From Dechloromonas aromatica (nom. nud.) (GTDB lineage: Bacteria > Pseudomonadota > Gammaproteobacteria > Burkholderiales > Rhodocyclaceae), in the NCBI GenBank assembly GCA_017848965.1, contig JAFIHA010000049.1:1-64000 (forward strand): DNA of 64,000 nucleotides, read 5' to 3'. The notes under the pieces were generated by a model. The model saw only the letters and a list, made by a program, of their open reading frames with translations. It did no database searches and had not been told where the DNA came from. Shown here piece by piece: positions 1 to 7,413 of the stretch. Position 1 is the first letter of the stretch; every line of letters begins with the position of its first letter. Both the position numbers and the translations under genes were made by a program.

Positions 1-94
1 CCTTGGCTATCGCCCGCGCACTACTGGCCTGCTCCTTCATCGCCATGATCACGCCGCGTTCTTCCGCGCTCAATTGTTGATACGTTCTCGTCAT
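1..94 (-). CDS. IS30-family transposase, N-terminal fragment (runs off window)
   Basis: The reverse strand from 94 encodes MTRTYQQLSAEERGVIMAMK and then a helix-turn-helix start of the kind that opens IS30 transposases, where 'LSxEER..I' begins the DNA-binding domain. A strong ribosome binding site (GGAGGAG) lies just upstream of the ATG at 94. Only 31 codons are visible; the DDE catalytic domain would lie to the left of the window. The protein would bind the element's ends and move it. Family assignment rests on this short N-terminus only. Confidence 0.65.
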   Translation of the reverse strand, partial: MTRTYQQLSAEERGVIMAMKEQASSARAIAK

Positions 95-142
95 GCAACT
101 CCTCCGGTTATGAAGTGTTGCACTTCGGATTTGAAACTGCCC
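1..142 (-). mobile_element. End of an IS30-family insertion sequence (partial)
   Basis: The left edge holds the 5' end of an IS30-type transposase gene reading leftwards out of the window, preceded by about 45 bases that look like an insertion-sequence terminus. The terminus includes the stretch around 117-136, whose form (TGTTGCAC...ATTTGAA) resembles IS30-family ends as remembered. The outer boundary is estimated near 138-145, because the neighbouring glycosyltransferase loses recognisable family sequence there. The other end and the target duplication lie outside the window, so the exact element cannot be named. Confidence 0.6.
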
Positions 143-1274
143 TCTTTAAAATTCGGATGTAATTTTCTGTCAATCGGCTCCAATCCCAGCGCAGCCTTGC
201 TTCTGCTGCATTGTGCATGCGCTGTTCTGATCCCTGTTCTGCAAGACACCTTTCGATCGCTCTAAGCCAAGGGCCGGGCTCAGCGATTCGAGAGTCCCGT
301 GCAACAGGAACCAATCCTCTAGGAATGGCCGTCATACCCTCAAGCGATTCACGAGAAATGACGACGGACGTGCCGCAAGCAAGCGACTCTTGGACGACCA
401 GAGGAAATCCCTCGCCATAACTTGGCAAAATAAAACAATCCGCAAGTTGGTATAGCTCCGCGAGGCTCCTCCCAGAGAGGCCGCGCCAGACACGAACCGA
501 AGAACCTCCCCAGATTTCAGGTTTCTCCTCCCCCCAACCAGCAAAACACCATTGCCAGTCTGGCCGTGTTTGCACTGCCCGCTTGAGAATATCCAAGCCT
601 TTGCGCTGCACAAAGCGTCCGACAAAAAGAATCACGGGCTTATCCGCTTGCAGCCCATGCTTCTGCCGAAGCTGTAACCGGACAGCTTGACTCACCGGCA
701 GAAAGACCGAGGTATCGACACCATTCGGCCAATATAGAGGGGGCCTAGAAAACCTGCAGTATTCCTCGAAAGTAGCTTTTACTCTCGGGCTGATGAATAC
801 CACCTGAGTAACCAGACTTAACATCCATCGCCCGATGGTACGGTTGATCGCCAGTAAAATCGTTCGCGGCAACAAACTGGGATAGTCGATGTCTCCAATA
901 TGCTGAGTCAGGACAACGGGCTTCCCCAACTTTCTTGCCCATAACACCGCAAATACATGTGCTGGATATATGAAATCATGGAGGTGAAGTACATCGCACT
1001 CCTCAATCGCGTACTTCAGGTTTTTCCACGCACGCCAAGACCAGATTGGCCATGGAAACCCCCTGGCTTCCAGACCGTTCCATGCAGCCTGCGGCTCGCA
1101 TCTGACTCCGTCAATACCCGGAGGAAGATCGCAGTCCGCGGCGAACCAACGAATCGAGAATTCGGCTGCCATACGGCTGGCCAGTTGGCCCGCAACAATT
1201 TCTATCCCTCCGCGGTGAGCAGGATAGTAGTGAGTCAGTAGCAATAGACGCGGTTTATACCCATCTGACAGCAT
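108..1274 (-). CDS. Glycosyltransferase family 4, C-terminus altered by IS insertion
   Basis: Retaining GT-B glycosyltransferase that would add a nucleotide-activated sugar to a cytoplasmic glycan acceptor. The N-terminal domain opens with a beta strand and glycine loop (LLLLTHYYPAHRGGIE, residues 10-25). The C-terminal domain has the FVGR strand (217-220) and the family's EX7E signature in EGFPLVVQE (E288 and E296). The last residues, roughly SNPKCNTS, are read from the adjacent IS30 terminus, so the native stop has been lost or replaced. At 388 aa it is still near full family length and may be functional. It lies 18 bases after a methyltransferase on the same strand, probably one transcript. 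The sugar and acceptor cannot be told from sequence. Confidence 0.85.
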   Translation of the reverse strand: MLSDGYKPRLLLLTHYYPAHRGGIEIVAGQLASRMAAEFSIRWFAADCDLPPGIDGVRCEPQAAWNGLEARGFPWPIWSWRAWKNLKYAIEECDVLHLHDFIYPAHVFAVLWARKLGKPVVLTQHIGDIDYPSLLPRTILLAINRTIGRWMLSLVTQVVFISPRVKATFEEYCRFSRPPLYWPNGVDTSVFLPVSQAVRLQLRQKHGLQADKPVILFVGRFVQRKGLDILKRAVQTRPDWQWCFAGWGEEKPEIWGGSSVRVWRGLSGRSLAELYQLADCFILPSYGEGFPLVVQESLACGTSVVISRESLEGMTAIPRGLVPVARDSRIAEPGPWLRAIERCLAEQGSEQRMHNAAEARLRWDWSRLTENYIRILKRAVSNPKCNTS

Positions 1275-1292
1275 CGATAATTCTCTGAGGAC

Positions 1293-1997
1293 TCAAAACA
1301 CCGCGCGAGCCAACACAACGTAGACCGCCGCGTTGTTCTTGACCAGATCAGCCGGTGTCACCTTATCCTCAAGGCTCATCCGGAGATACATCATTGCGCA
1401 GAAGGCAGCCGAAAGCGCCCTTCCACCCACCCCCAGTCGCTGGAAAAGGTGGTGATAAGCCAGAGTACGAAACTGCGTCGTCCACGCTAGCGGCCCCACG
1501 ACTGGCCAACATTCCAAAACCGAAAAACCACGACTGGATAGCTCCCTCTCCAGCCCATCCCGAGTCCACCGACGAAAATCAGCAGGATGCGGGTGATACA
1601 ACCAACTTCCATGCGTACTCAAGACCAACAACCCATCCTCGTTGAGTAAACGGCGACATTCGTCCAGATACGCGTCAAGATCCCACACATGCTCGAGCAC
1701 CTGGAAAGAAGTTACACAACTAGCCACCGAATTGGGTAACGGTACGGACCCATCCGCGTTCAGCACAAAATCAACCTGCGGTCCACTCGTTATGTCGCAG
1801 GCAAGGTAGCGGCTTCCTTCCGCCAAGAACAAATCCTTGTAGGGTACGTCACCGCACCCCAAGTCGACTACGGTAGTATTCGGCCCGAGAGCCCCCTGTT
1901 GCCTTGCCTTTCGAATACATTCGACTATGACGCGTTCCAGGTTTCTGAGTGTATAGGCGTCGTGGCGCCAGTAGGGCGAATTGCTGCGTACCGACAT
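1293..1997 (-). CDS. Class I SAM-dependent methyltransferase
   Basis: 234-aa Rossmann-fold methyltransferase of the type found in glycan biosynthesis clusters. SAM-binding motif I is VVDLGCGD (residues 43-50), followed by the acidic strand YLACDIT and a motif around SFQVLEHVWD typical of UbiE/Methyltransf_11 proteins. It is probably cytoplasmic and could methylate a sugar or lipid intermediate. The start ATG at 1997 is 29 bases from the divergent gtrA-like gene, and neither has a strong Shine-Dalgarno sequence. It is probably co-transcribed with the GT4 gene downstream. The substrate is unknown. Confidence 0.8.
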   Translation of the reverse strand: MSVRSNSPYWRHDAYTLRNLERVIVECIRKARQQGALGPNTTVVDLGCGDVPYKDLFLAEGSRYLACDITSGPQVDFVLNADGSVPLPNSVASCVTSFQVLEHVWDLDAYLDECRRLLNEDGLLVLSTHGSWLYHPHPADFRRWTRDGLERELSSRGFSVLECWPVVGPLAWTTQFRTLAYHHLFQRLGVGGRALSAAFCAMMYLRMSLEDKVTPADLVKNNAAVYVVLARAVF

Positions 1998-2026
1998 GAA
2001 TGATAAATAACTAGTGGATATTCAAT

Positions 2027-2428
2027 ATGCTGGAAAGAAAACTACTTCGCTTCATCGTAGTCGGTGGCATCTGTTTTACCACCAATTTACTGGTTCTTTA
2101 CGTCGGAACAGCGATACTGGGTTTTCATTATCTGGCTTCCATGGCCACCTCCATCGTCGTTGCAAACTCGCTTGGCTGGACGATGAACAGACATTGGACA
2201 TTTCTCAGGAGCGACCTTCCCTGGTGGGTGGAATACTGCCGTTATATGAGCATCAGTTTTTCCAGCACCATGATCAGCCTCGCCTTGATGATTTTTTGCG
2301 TAAGTCTGCTTGGCCTCCACTACCTCTTTGCCAGCGCCGTGATTGCAGCGTGCATGATGATGCTGAACTTCGTCGCTCATCGGGACTGGAGTTTCACTCA
2401 TTCCCGACGCGGCTCTCCGCGCTCGTAA
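2027..2428 (+). CDS. GtrA family membrane protein (putative polyprenyl-phosphate-sugar flippase)
   Basis: 133-aa protein with four predicted membrane helices and the GtrA hallmarks: an N-terminal basic residue before FIVVGG (residues 9-14), an asparagine-rich region around NSLGWTMNRHWTF (47-59), and a closing NFVAHRDWSF (about 115-124). Family members are thought to flip polyprenyl-phosphate-linked monosaccharides across the inner membrane. It is the only plus-strand gene in the glycan block, and its last 31 bases overlap the end of the convergent methyltransferase gene. A GT2 that could make the lipid-linked sugar and a GT-C-like protein that could use it are encoded about 0.5-2.5 kb away. 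Confidence 0.85.
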   Translation: MLERKLLRFIVVGGICFTTNLLVLYVGTAILGFHYLASMATSIVVANSLGWTMNRHWTFLRSDLPWWVEYCRYMSISFSSTMISLALMIFCVSLLGLHYLFASAVIAACMMMLNFVAHRDWSFTHSRRGSPRS

Positions 2429-3012
2429 AGAGCGAGGTACTGCAATCGGTTCGTCATGGCCCCCAAGACCCCAGAATGACACGGGCATTGATCGATCAAC
2501 TGCCGCAAGATCCATCCGCGCGCCTTCAGGTGTTCTGTCCATTGGCTGGAATACTGATAATGCTGAGGAGATGGAATGCCAAAGCGGCGATTACCCAGCT
2601 CATCCAAGACAGCCAAGGCCCAAAACCCCCATTTACTACGCCAAGAATGGTCCTTGATTAAGAGATACCGCCGAGACACTCTTACAAGTTCGTCCAGATA
2701 GTATTCTGGCGAGTTGCAGTGATGCAAGACATCGACAGCATAGGTGAGTTCGAAGGATGCCGCCTCGAACGGAAGTGGACGACCCGGTTCGTACAAAAGC
2801 GGTTCCAGGAAAAGCTTCTCTCTTTTCTTGATATCAATCGACGTAATTTCTGCTCCGGGATAGTATTCCCCCATTTTCAGGGAAAACCATCCGTCTCCAC
2901 TGCCAAAATCCAGAATAACGGAGGGCGTAACATCCAAACCATCAAGCAACATGCGCATTTGTTGCCAAACCCGCTGACGATAAGGATTCATGGGACTCTC
3001 CTGCTCGGACAA
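2398..3012 (-). CDS. Class I SAM-dependent methyltransferase
   Basis: 204-aa methyltransferase with motif I VILDFGSGDG (residues 32-41), the acidic strand ITSIDIK (56-62), and a motif IV-like ELTYAVDVLHHC region that matches the Methyltransf_11 family. It overlaps the upstream membrane-protein gene by 25 bases, indicating translational coupling on the minus strand, and overlaps the convergent gtrA-like gene by 31 bases at its 3' end. It could start at Met1 or Met8 (MNPYRQRVW). Probable role: methylation of a glycan or lipid-linked intermediate made by this cluster. The substrate is not deducible. Confidence 0.8.
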   Translation of the reverse strand: MSEQESPMNPYRQRVWQQMRMLLDGLDVTPSVILDFGSGDGWFSLKMGEYYPGAEITSIDIKKREKLFLEPLLYEPGRPLPFEAASFELTYAVDVLHHCNSPEYYLDELVRVSRRYLLIKDHSWRSKWGFWALAVLDELGNRRFGIPSPQHYQYSSQWTEHLKARGWILRQLIDQCPCHSGVLGAMTNRLQYLALYERGEPRRE

Positions 3013-4892
3013 CCTGACAAAACCCTTTGTCCGCTTTCGTTCTCGAGTTCAATCAACTCACGTGCCCCGTTGAAATTATCACGGGCGATCAGGCGCCCTT
3101 CCGGCATAGCGATAATCTGGAAATCCGTCGCCAAATAAAAACGCCGTCGGGTTTGTGTGGCCTGAATACTCTGGAAACCTGCCGGATAGAACAGCTTCGG
3201 GCATTCTCGCTCCCAAAAACTGATTCGTTGGTCGATTCTCTTGCGTCGTTCCAATTCACCAATAACCAGCGGCGGCGCCTTCTCAATGGCGCAACTGACG
3301 AGTTCAACATGAGGAGCACGGTTATTAATGGTGAAGCAATCTGTTGCGACAACAAGATATCCATAATCAGAAAGCAAGGCGTTCTGGCTGGTAACCATCT
3401 CATCTGGAGACTCCTTACCAATTTTGGTCGACAGTGGCGTATATAATGTGCGTAGCATCAAGCCATTTTCCCTACTTAGTTTCTCGACGGCAGAGAAAAC
3501 CTTGCCTCCGGGTTCAAGTGTATTTTGTCCGATCAAATTCAGGAATCTCGCTTTCCGAGGAAATCTATCAGCCAAACTGGCAAAACTTTGCGTCTGCAAC
3601 GAAAGATAATAGGCTGGCGTCTTGTCGTAAGGCGCGGGGAGTTTTATATCAAACCAATCTTTTCCCAACACAGGAGGCTGAGCATCCACCAAATTCGGAA
3701 AATTCAAATTTGTTGCCAATGCCGCCTGCGCTGTGGCAGGTAGCAGCAAGGCAAACATCGAGAGATGACGTTGCCAAGCCGCCAGCTTAATAGTCAATAG
3801 CGCAATAGCAGGTCCCAGCAACATCAGCGACTGCACTGCGTATCTGACGTTACCACTGGTATAAATCCATACGGGAAAGAAGAACACTAAACCAAGCCAG
3901 AATAAACGCTCCCCTGCCGGCAAGTCCTTGCCTGTCGGCCCGCGCATCAGACGAGCAAAGAGGCCGAGCAGCAGCAACAGAATTACCAGACCGATCAACC
4001 AAAGCGGACGGATGTCCACCATCATCGCTTCGAAACTAACTCGCTGGGTGTTATCCGCCATGCTCCACGGAAACAACAACGCATCCAGCCAGGTTTCCGA
4101 TCGAAACCGATCCGAAACGACGTTGACCGGAGGAAACCACGGGGAAGAAAACGTTGCGTTAAATAGCGGGAAAACCGGGTTGCCGAAATTCCGCCACAGC
4201 ATCAGCATGTGAGCAGCACCGAATACCCCCCCCCCAACCACACCGGAGAGCAACGCCCGCCACCCCAAGGCGAAAGCATGGTGTTTGGCCACGATCATTT
4301 GCGCAACGAGTAAAGGCATGCAAAAAACCAACAAGGAGGGTTTCATCCCTACCGAAGCACCAGCCAGCAGCCCTGCTAGATAAATGCATCCCCAATCCCC
4401 GCCATATGCCCCTTTAGCTCTGCGCAACAGCAAATACACAGCCAATAACGCCGGAATGCTAACCACCACGTCGCCATAACTCGTGCCAAGCTCGAGCAGA
4501 AATCCAGGACTCAACGCACCAAGCAAAACTCCAACGAAAACCGCAACCCGGCTGAATAACTTATCAGGCGGAACAAGCTGACAAGTTACAAAATGCAAGA
4601 CCCATAGATTCAGGCTATGAAAAAAAGCCATGAGCAATGTGCCGAGATACGTATCATTGACCAAGCTGGAGACCAGATAGAACGGCAAATGCGGCCAAGG
4701 ATTCAAATACGCTTGAGCACTTGCTGCGAAAAGTTCCTCAGGTAACCGACCTTGCCACCAAGCTTGAACGACATAGAGATGGTAGTGCAGGTAATCCCAC
4801 GAAAACAGAGGGCCAATTCTGGCGCTCCATGCCAAACAGAGTCCCGAATAAACGAGTAGACAGAGGAGGTGAAATCGCCGCTGATCAGGCAT
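2988..4892 (-). CDS. Polytopic membrane protein, GT-C-like putative glycosyltransferase
   Basis: 634-aa integral membrane protein: roughly ten to twelve hydrophobic helices, then a soluble C-terminal region of about 230 residues. The order is GT-C-like, with an acidic loop after the first helix (FSWDYLHYHLY) and a GNPVFPLFN motif that recurs in GT-C-type proteins using polyprenyl-phosphate sugars. I infer, but cannot prove, a sugar transferase acting on the periplasmic side. The reading frame extends to 4958, but ATG 4892 overlaps the GT2 stop (CATGCCTGA arrangement) and starts cleanly before the first helix, so I chose it. It is translationally coupled to both neighbours. Confidence 0.65.
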   Translation of the reverse strand: MPDQRRFHLLCLLVYSGLCLAWSARIGPLFSWDYLHYHLYVVQAWWQGRLPEELFAASAQAYLNPWPHLPFYLVSSLVNDTYLGTLLMAFFHSLNLWVLHFVTCQLVPPDKLFSRVAVFVGVLLGALSPGFLLELGTSYGDVVVSIPALLAVYLLLRRAKGAYGGDWGCIYLAGLLAGASVGMKPSLLVFCMPLLVAQMIVAKHHAFALGWRALLSGVVGGGVFGAAHMLMLWRNFGNPVFPLFNATFSSPWFPPVNVVSDRFRSETWLDALLFPWSMADNTQRVSFEAMMVDIRPLWLIGLVILLLLLGLFARLMRGPTGKDLPAGERLFWLGLVFFFPVWIYTSGNVRYAVQSLMLLGPAIALLTIKLAAWQRHLSMFALLLPATAQAALATNLNFPNLVDAQPPVLGKDWFDIKLPAPYDKTPAYYLSLQTQSFASLADRFPRKARFLNLIGQNTLEPGGKVFSAVEKLSRENGLMLRTLYTPLSTKIGKESPDEMVTSQNALLSDYGYLVVATDCFTINNRAPHVELVSCAIEKAPPLVIGELERRKRIDQRISFWERECPKLFYPAGFQSIQATQTRRRFYLATDFQIIAMPEGRLIARDNFNGARELIELENESGQRVLSGCPSRRVP

Positions 4893-6066
4893 GAGGCTTG
4901 TTAGCCCCAGACAAAAACTGCAGGAAGGTAAACCAGAAACTCGCTGCCATAATTTCAATCGCTACCACACCAGAAGCCATCGCCGGTATGGCATCACGCA
5001 TCGTCTTGGTTGGCTCCAGCGCTGCGAAACCAGTAACCTCCCAGCCATAAAAGGTTTTCCAAATCAGATAAATGGCCATCAGCAGCAAGAAAGCAGAGAC
5101 CGCCAGCCCAAATTCCAGACGAAATTGACTCAAAAGCCAATGCGTCAAGCGGGTCCTCGGCAAAAAACCAAAAACGGCACCTGTACAACGCGCCAGTATT
5201 CCGAACAGGATCAGTTGAATCCCGACAATCCCACTTGCCGAGAAGTACAGCAGGGAATGGATGTCGAAACCAACGCCAGTAACCACCTGGAGGCCCGGTA
5301 ACAACCAAACTGCCCCGATCAAACCAAACATGAACAACAGAATGCCGGGGTAAAGGAACAACCAACGGGGAGACAGGAGCAACATGAAACGTAAATGCCG
5401 CCAGCCATCGCGCCAACTACGCAAATGCGGCGGGCGATTCCGGCCATCTGGTTTCAAAGTCGTTGGAACCTCGCAAATCCTGAAACCGGCCATCGACGAC
5501 TTGATCACCATTTCGCTGGCGAACTCCATTCCATCGGTTTGCAAACCCAATGCAAGCATCTTGGCCCGAGAGAAACCACGCAATCCACAATGGAAATCAC
5601 CGACAGGAATCCTGAAAAACAAGCGACCGATATAGCTCAGCACAGGATTGCCAAGATAGCGATGCAGGAGTGGCATTGCCCCTGGCTCGATACCTCCCTG
5701 AAAACGATTCCCCATGACCAAATCGTACCCTGACTGCAACTGGCGATAAAATCCATCAAGCGCTTCAAAGGCATAGCTATCGTCAGCATCCCCCATGATG
5801 ACATAACGCCCCTTTGCTTCGCTGATTCCAGCACGAAGTGCCGCCCCATAGCCACGCTCGGCAACCGCGATCACCCTAGCACCATGAGCCGCGGCAATGG
5901 CTTGCGAACCATCAGTCGAACCGTTGTCAGCAATCAGGACTTCGCCATCAATACCCAATCTTGCGATACTGGCCTTAGCTTTCCCAATACAAACGGCGAG
6001 CGTCGCCGCCTCGTTGAGACAAGGCATCAGGACCGTCAGTTCACGGGAGGATTCGGGAAATGGCAT
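4885..6066 (-). CDS. Family 2 glycosyltransferase, polyprenyl-phosphate sugar synthase type
   Basis: 393-aa GT-A enzyme resembling dolichol/polyprenyl-phosphate mannose or glucose synthases. The N-terminal catalytic domain has VLMPCLNEA (12-20), the nucleotide-binding ADNGSTDGS (46-54), and an acidic metal motif GDADDSY (92-98). The C-terminal 150 residues contain several membrane helices that would anchor it. Likely reaction: transfer of a hexose from an NDP-sugar to polyprenyl phosphate at the cytoplasmic face. GGAG precedes the ATG at 6066. It lies 83 bases downstream of the pilin gene on the same strand with a terminator between, and leads a three-gene run with the GT-C-like protein and a methyltransferase. 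Confidence 0.85.
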   Translation of the reverse strand: MPFPESSRELTVLMPCLNEAATLAVCIGKAKASIARLGIDGEVLIADNGSTDGSQAIAAAHGARVIAVAERGYGAALRAGISEAKGRYVIMGDADDSYAFEALDGFYRQLQSGYDLVMGNRFQGGIEPGAMPLLHRYLGNPVLSYIGRLFFRIPVGDFHCGLRGFSRAKMLALGLQTDGMEFASEMVIKSSMAGFRICEVPTTLKPDGRNRPPHLRSWRDGWRHLRFMLLLSPRWLFLYPGILLFMFGLIGAVWLLPGLQVVTGVGFDIHSLLYFSASGIVGIQLILFGILARCTGAVFGFLPRTRLTHWLLSQFRLEFGLAVSAFLLLMAIYLIWKTFYGWEVTGFAALEPTKTMRDAIPAMASGVVAIEIMAASFWFTFLQFLSGANKPHA

Positions 6067-6100
6067 TCAAACTCCGCAAAGACGGTGATTTTCATTTGGC

Positions 6101-6136
6101 AAAAAAAAACCGGCAGACGAGGCCGCCGGTTTTTTC
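6101..6136 (-). terminator. Intrinsic terminator of the pilin gene
   Basis: GC-rich hairpin (AACCGGC paired with GCCGGTT) followed on the minus strand by a run of nine T residues. It sits 14 bases after the pilin stop codon and before the GT2 start, so pilin and glycosyltransferase expression should be largely separated. Confidence 0.85.
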
Positions 6137-6149
6137 AGCCACAACTCAG

Positions 6150-6497
6150 TTAGTTACTCTTGCAAACACCGGTGTCGTTCTGGCAAGTAATCGTCTTGGA
6201 TGCCGAATCCTTCGAAGTGAAGGTCGTCGTGCCATTAGCGGTCAACAACGAAGTAGCAGCGTAAGTAGAGCTAGCACAAGAACTCGCAGTATAACTCGGC
6301 ATCATGCTGAGATCATCATTTGCCGTTGCAGCGACAGCCCCGCGCATGACCGCCGTACCTTCCGCCAGACATGCATTGACCTTCGCCTTATTGGTGTAGT
6401 CCTGATACTGCGGCAAGGCAATGGCAGCCAAAATACCGATGATCGCAACAACGATCATGAGTTCGATCAGGGTAAAACCTTGTTGAACCTTTTTCAT
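6150..6497 (-). CDS. pilA: Type IVa major pilin, PilA-like
   Basis: 115-aa prepilin. The short basic leader MKKVQQG is followed by the canonical N-methylated helix [17 protein letters not shown], so cleavage by the prepilin peptidase PilD would occur after Gly7, and Glu5 of the mature protein is present. Cysteines at 43, 74, 105 and 112 allow two disulfides. The last pair encloses only six residues, a very small D-loop. The protein is short for a major pilin (usually 140-160 aa). The frame opens at a GTG at 6551, but ATG 6497 with AAAGGAGA upstream is the true start. Glycosyltransferase genes follow on the same strand, so the pilin is a possible glycosylation target (inference). Confidence 0.93.
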   Translation of the reverse strand: MKKVQQGFTLIELMIVVAIIGILAAIALPQYQDYTNKAKVNACLAEGTAVMRGAVAATANDDLSMMPSYTASSCASSTYAATSLLTANGTTTFTSKDSASKTITCQNDTGVCKSN

Positions 6498-6547
6498 TTG
6501 AATCTCCTTTATTGGAAAAGGCGGGAAAAACCGCTGAGCTTTACCTA

Positions 6548-6562
6548 ACACCTTTCATGCCA
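6548..6562 (-). promoter_or_regulatory. Candidate sigma-54 (-24/-12) promoter for pilA
   Basis: Read on the minus strand this is TGGCATGAAAGGTGT. It keeps the GG and the G of the -24/-12 elements at the right spacing and has T instead of the final C. It would start transcription about 35-40 bases before the pilin ATG. Many PilA genes are controlled by sigma-54 with PilR, which supports the reading, but the -12 match is imperfect. Confidence 0.4.
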
Positions 6563-6715
6563 GAACCATCAAAAAAAAATTCCCTTTAAGAATCAAACAA
6601 CAAACACTCACCCAACAAAATCAACCAATACCGCTGCGAACACAGTGACAATTTTCGTCACCTCAGCAGACCCAAACCGTCAGTTAGTGAGCTTACAACC
6701 CAAACGAAAGAACGC

Positions 6716-7399
6716 TCAGGCCTTGAAGAAGAACTCCATCTTGGTCCCGGCAATTTCGATCACATCGTGGTCGCCCAGCGGATGCGCCTGGGTGTCGAGA
6801 GTCTCGCCGTTGAGGATGGGGAAAACTGTGCCTTCGACGTGGGTGATGAAGTAGCCGTGGGGACGGCGGGCGATGACGGCGACCTGGGTGCCCGGCTTGC
6901 CCAGGGTGGTCAGGGTTTTCTGCAGCATCAGTTCCTTGCCGGCATTGGGGCCGTTGAGCAACTGGATGGCGGCTGGCGGTAGCGCCGTTGGGCGGGAAGC
7001 GGTGCCGACATTGGATCGCGTCGGCTCGCCACTCGGCGCAAGCGCCAGCTCGGCTGGCGTCTTTGGTGGGGCGACACGGCCGGGTGCGGCGCTTTCGGTC
7101 GGCTGCGCCTGGGCATCGGTAAGGTACTTGAGACGGTACTTGCCGAGTTCGATGACGTCATGGTTGCGCAGGAAATGTTTCTTCACTGCCTGACCGTTAA
7201 CCAAGGTGCCATTGGTGCTGTTGAGATCTTCGAGGAAGGAATCGTCGAGGATGGTGACAACGACGGCGTGCTCGCCGGAAATTGCCAGATTGTCGATCTG
7301 GATGTCGTTGTGTGGCTTGCGGCCGATCGTCAGACGCTCCTTGTCCAGCAGAATTTCCTTGAGCACCAGACCGTCCATGGAAAGGATCAGTTTCGCCAT
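6716..7399 (-). CDS. FHA-domain protein with two FHA-like modules
   Basis: 227-aa cytoplasmic protein. The first FHA domain (about residues 5-95) carries all landmarks: GR at 26-27, SGEH at 41-44 and STNGTLVNG at 61-69, so it should bind phosphothreonine peptides. A proline/alanine-rich linker follows, then a second FHA-like domain to the C-terminus (IQLLNGPNAGKEL..., ending in IEIAGTKMEFFFK) that lacks a clear SxxH. ATG 7399 is preceded by GAGGGGAAG. It lies 14 bases after the PP2C phosphatase gene on the same strand, so the two proteins probably act together in Ser/Thr phospho-signalling. No Ser/Thr kinase is encoded in the window. Confidence 0.88.
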   Translation of the reverse strand: MAKLILSMDGLVLKEILLDKERLTIGRKPHNDIQIDNLAISGEHAVVVTILDDSFLEDLNSTNGTLVNGQAVKKHFLRNHDVIELGKYRLKYLTDAQAQPTESAAPGRVAPPKTPAELALAPSGEPTRSNVGTASRPTALPPAAIQLLNGPNAGKELMLQKTLTTLGKPGTQVAVIARRPHGYFITHVEGTVFPILNGETLDTQAHPLGDHDVIEIAGTKMEFFFKA

Positions 7400-7413
7400 C
7401 TTCTTCCCCTCGT

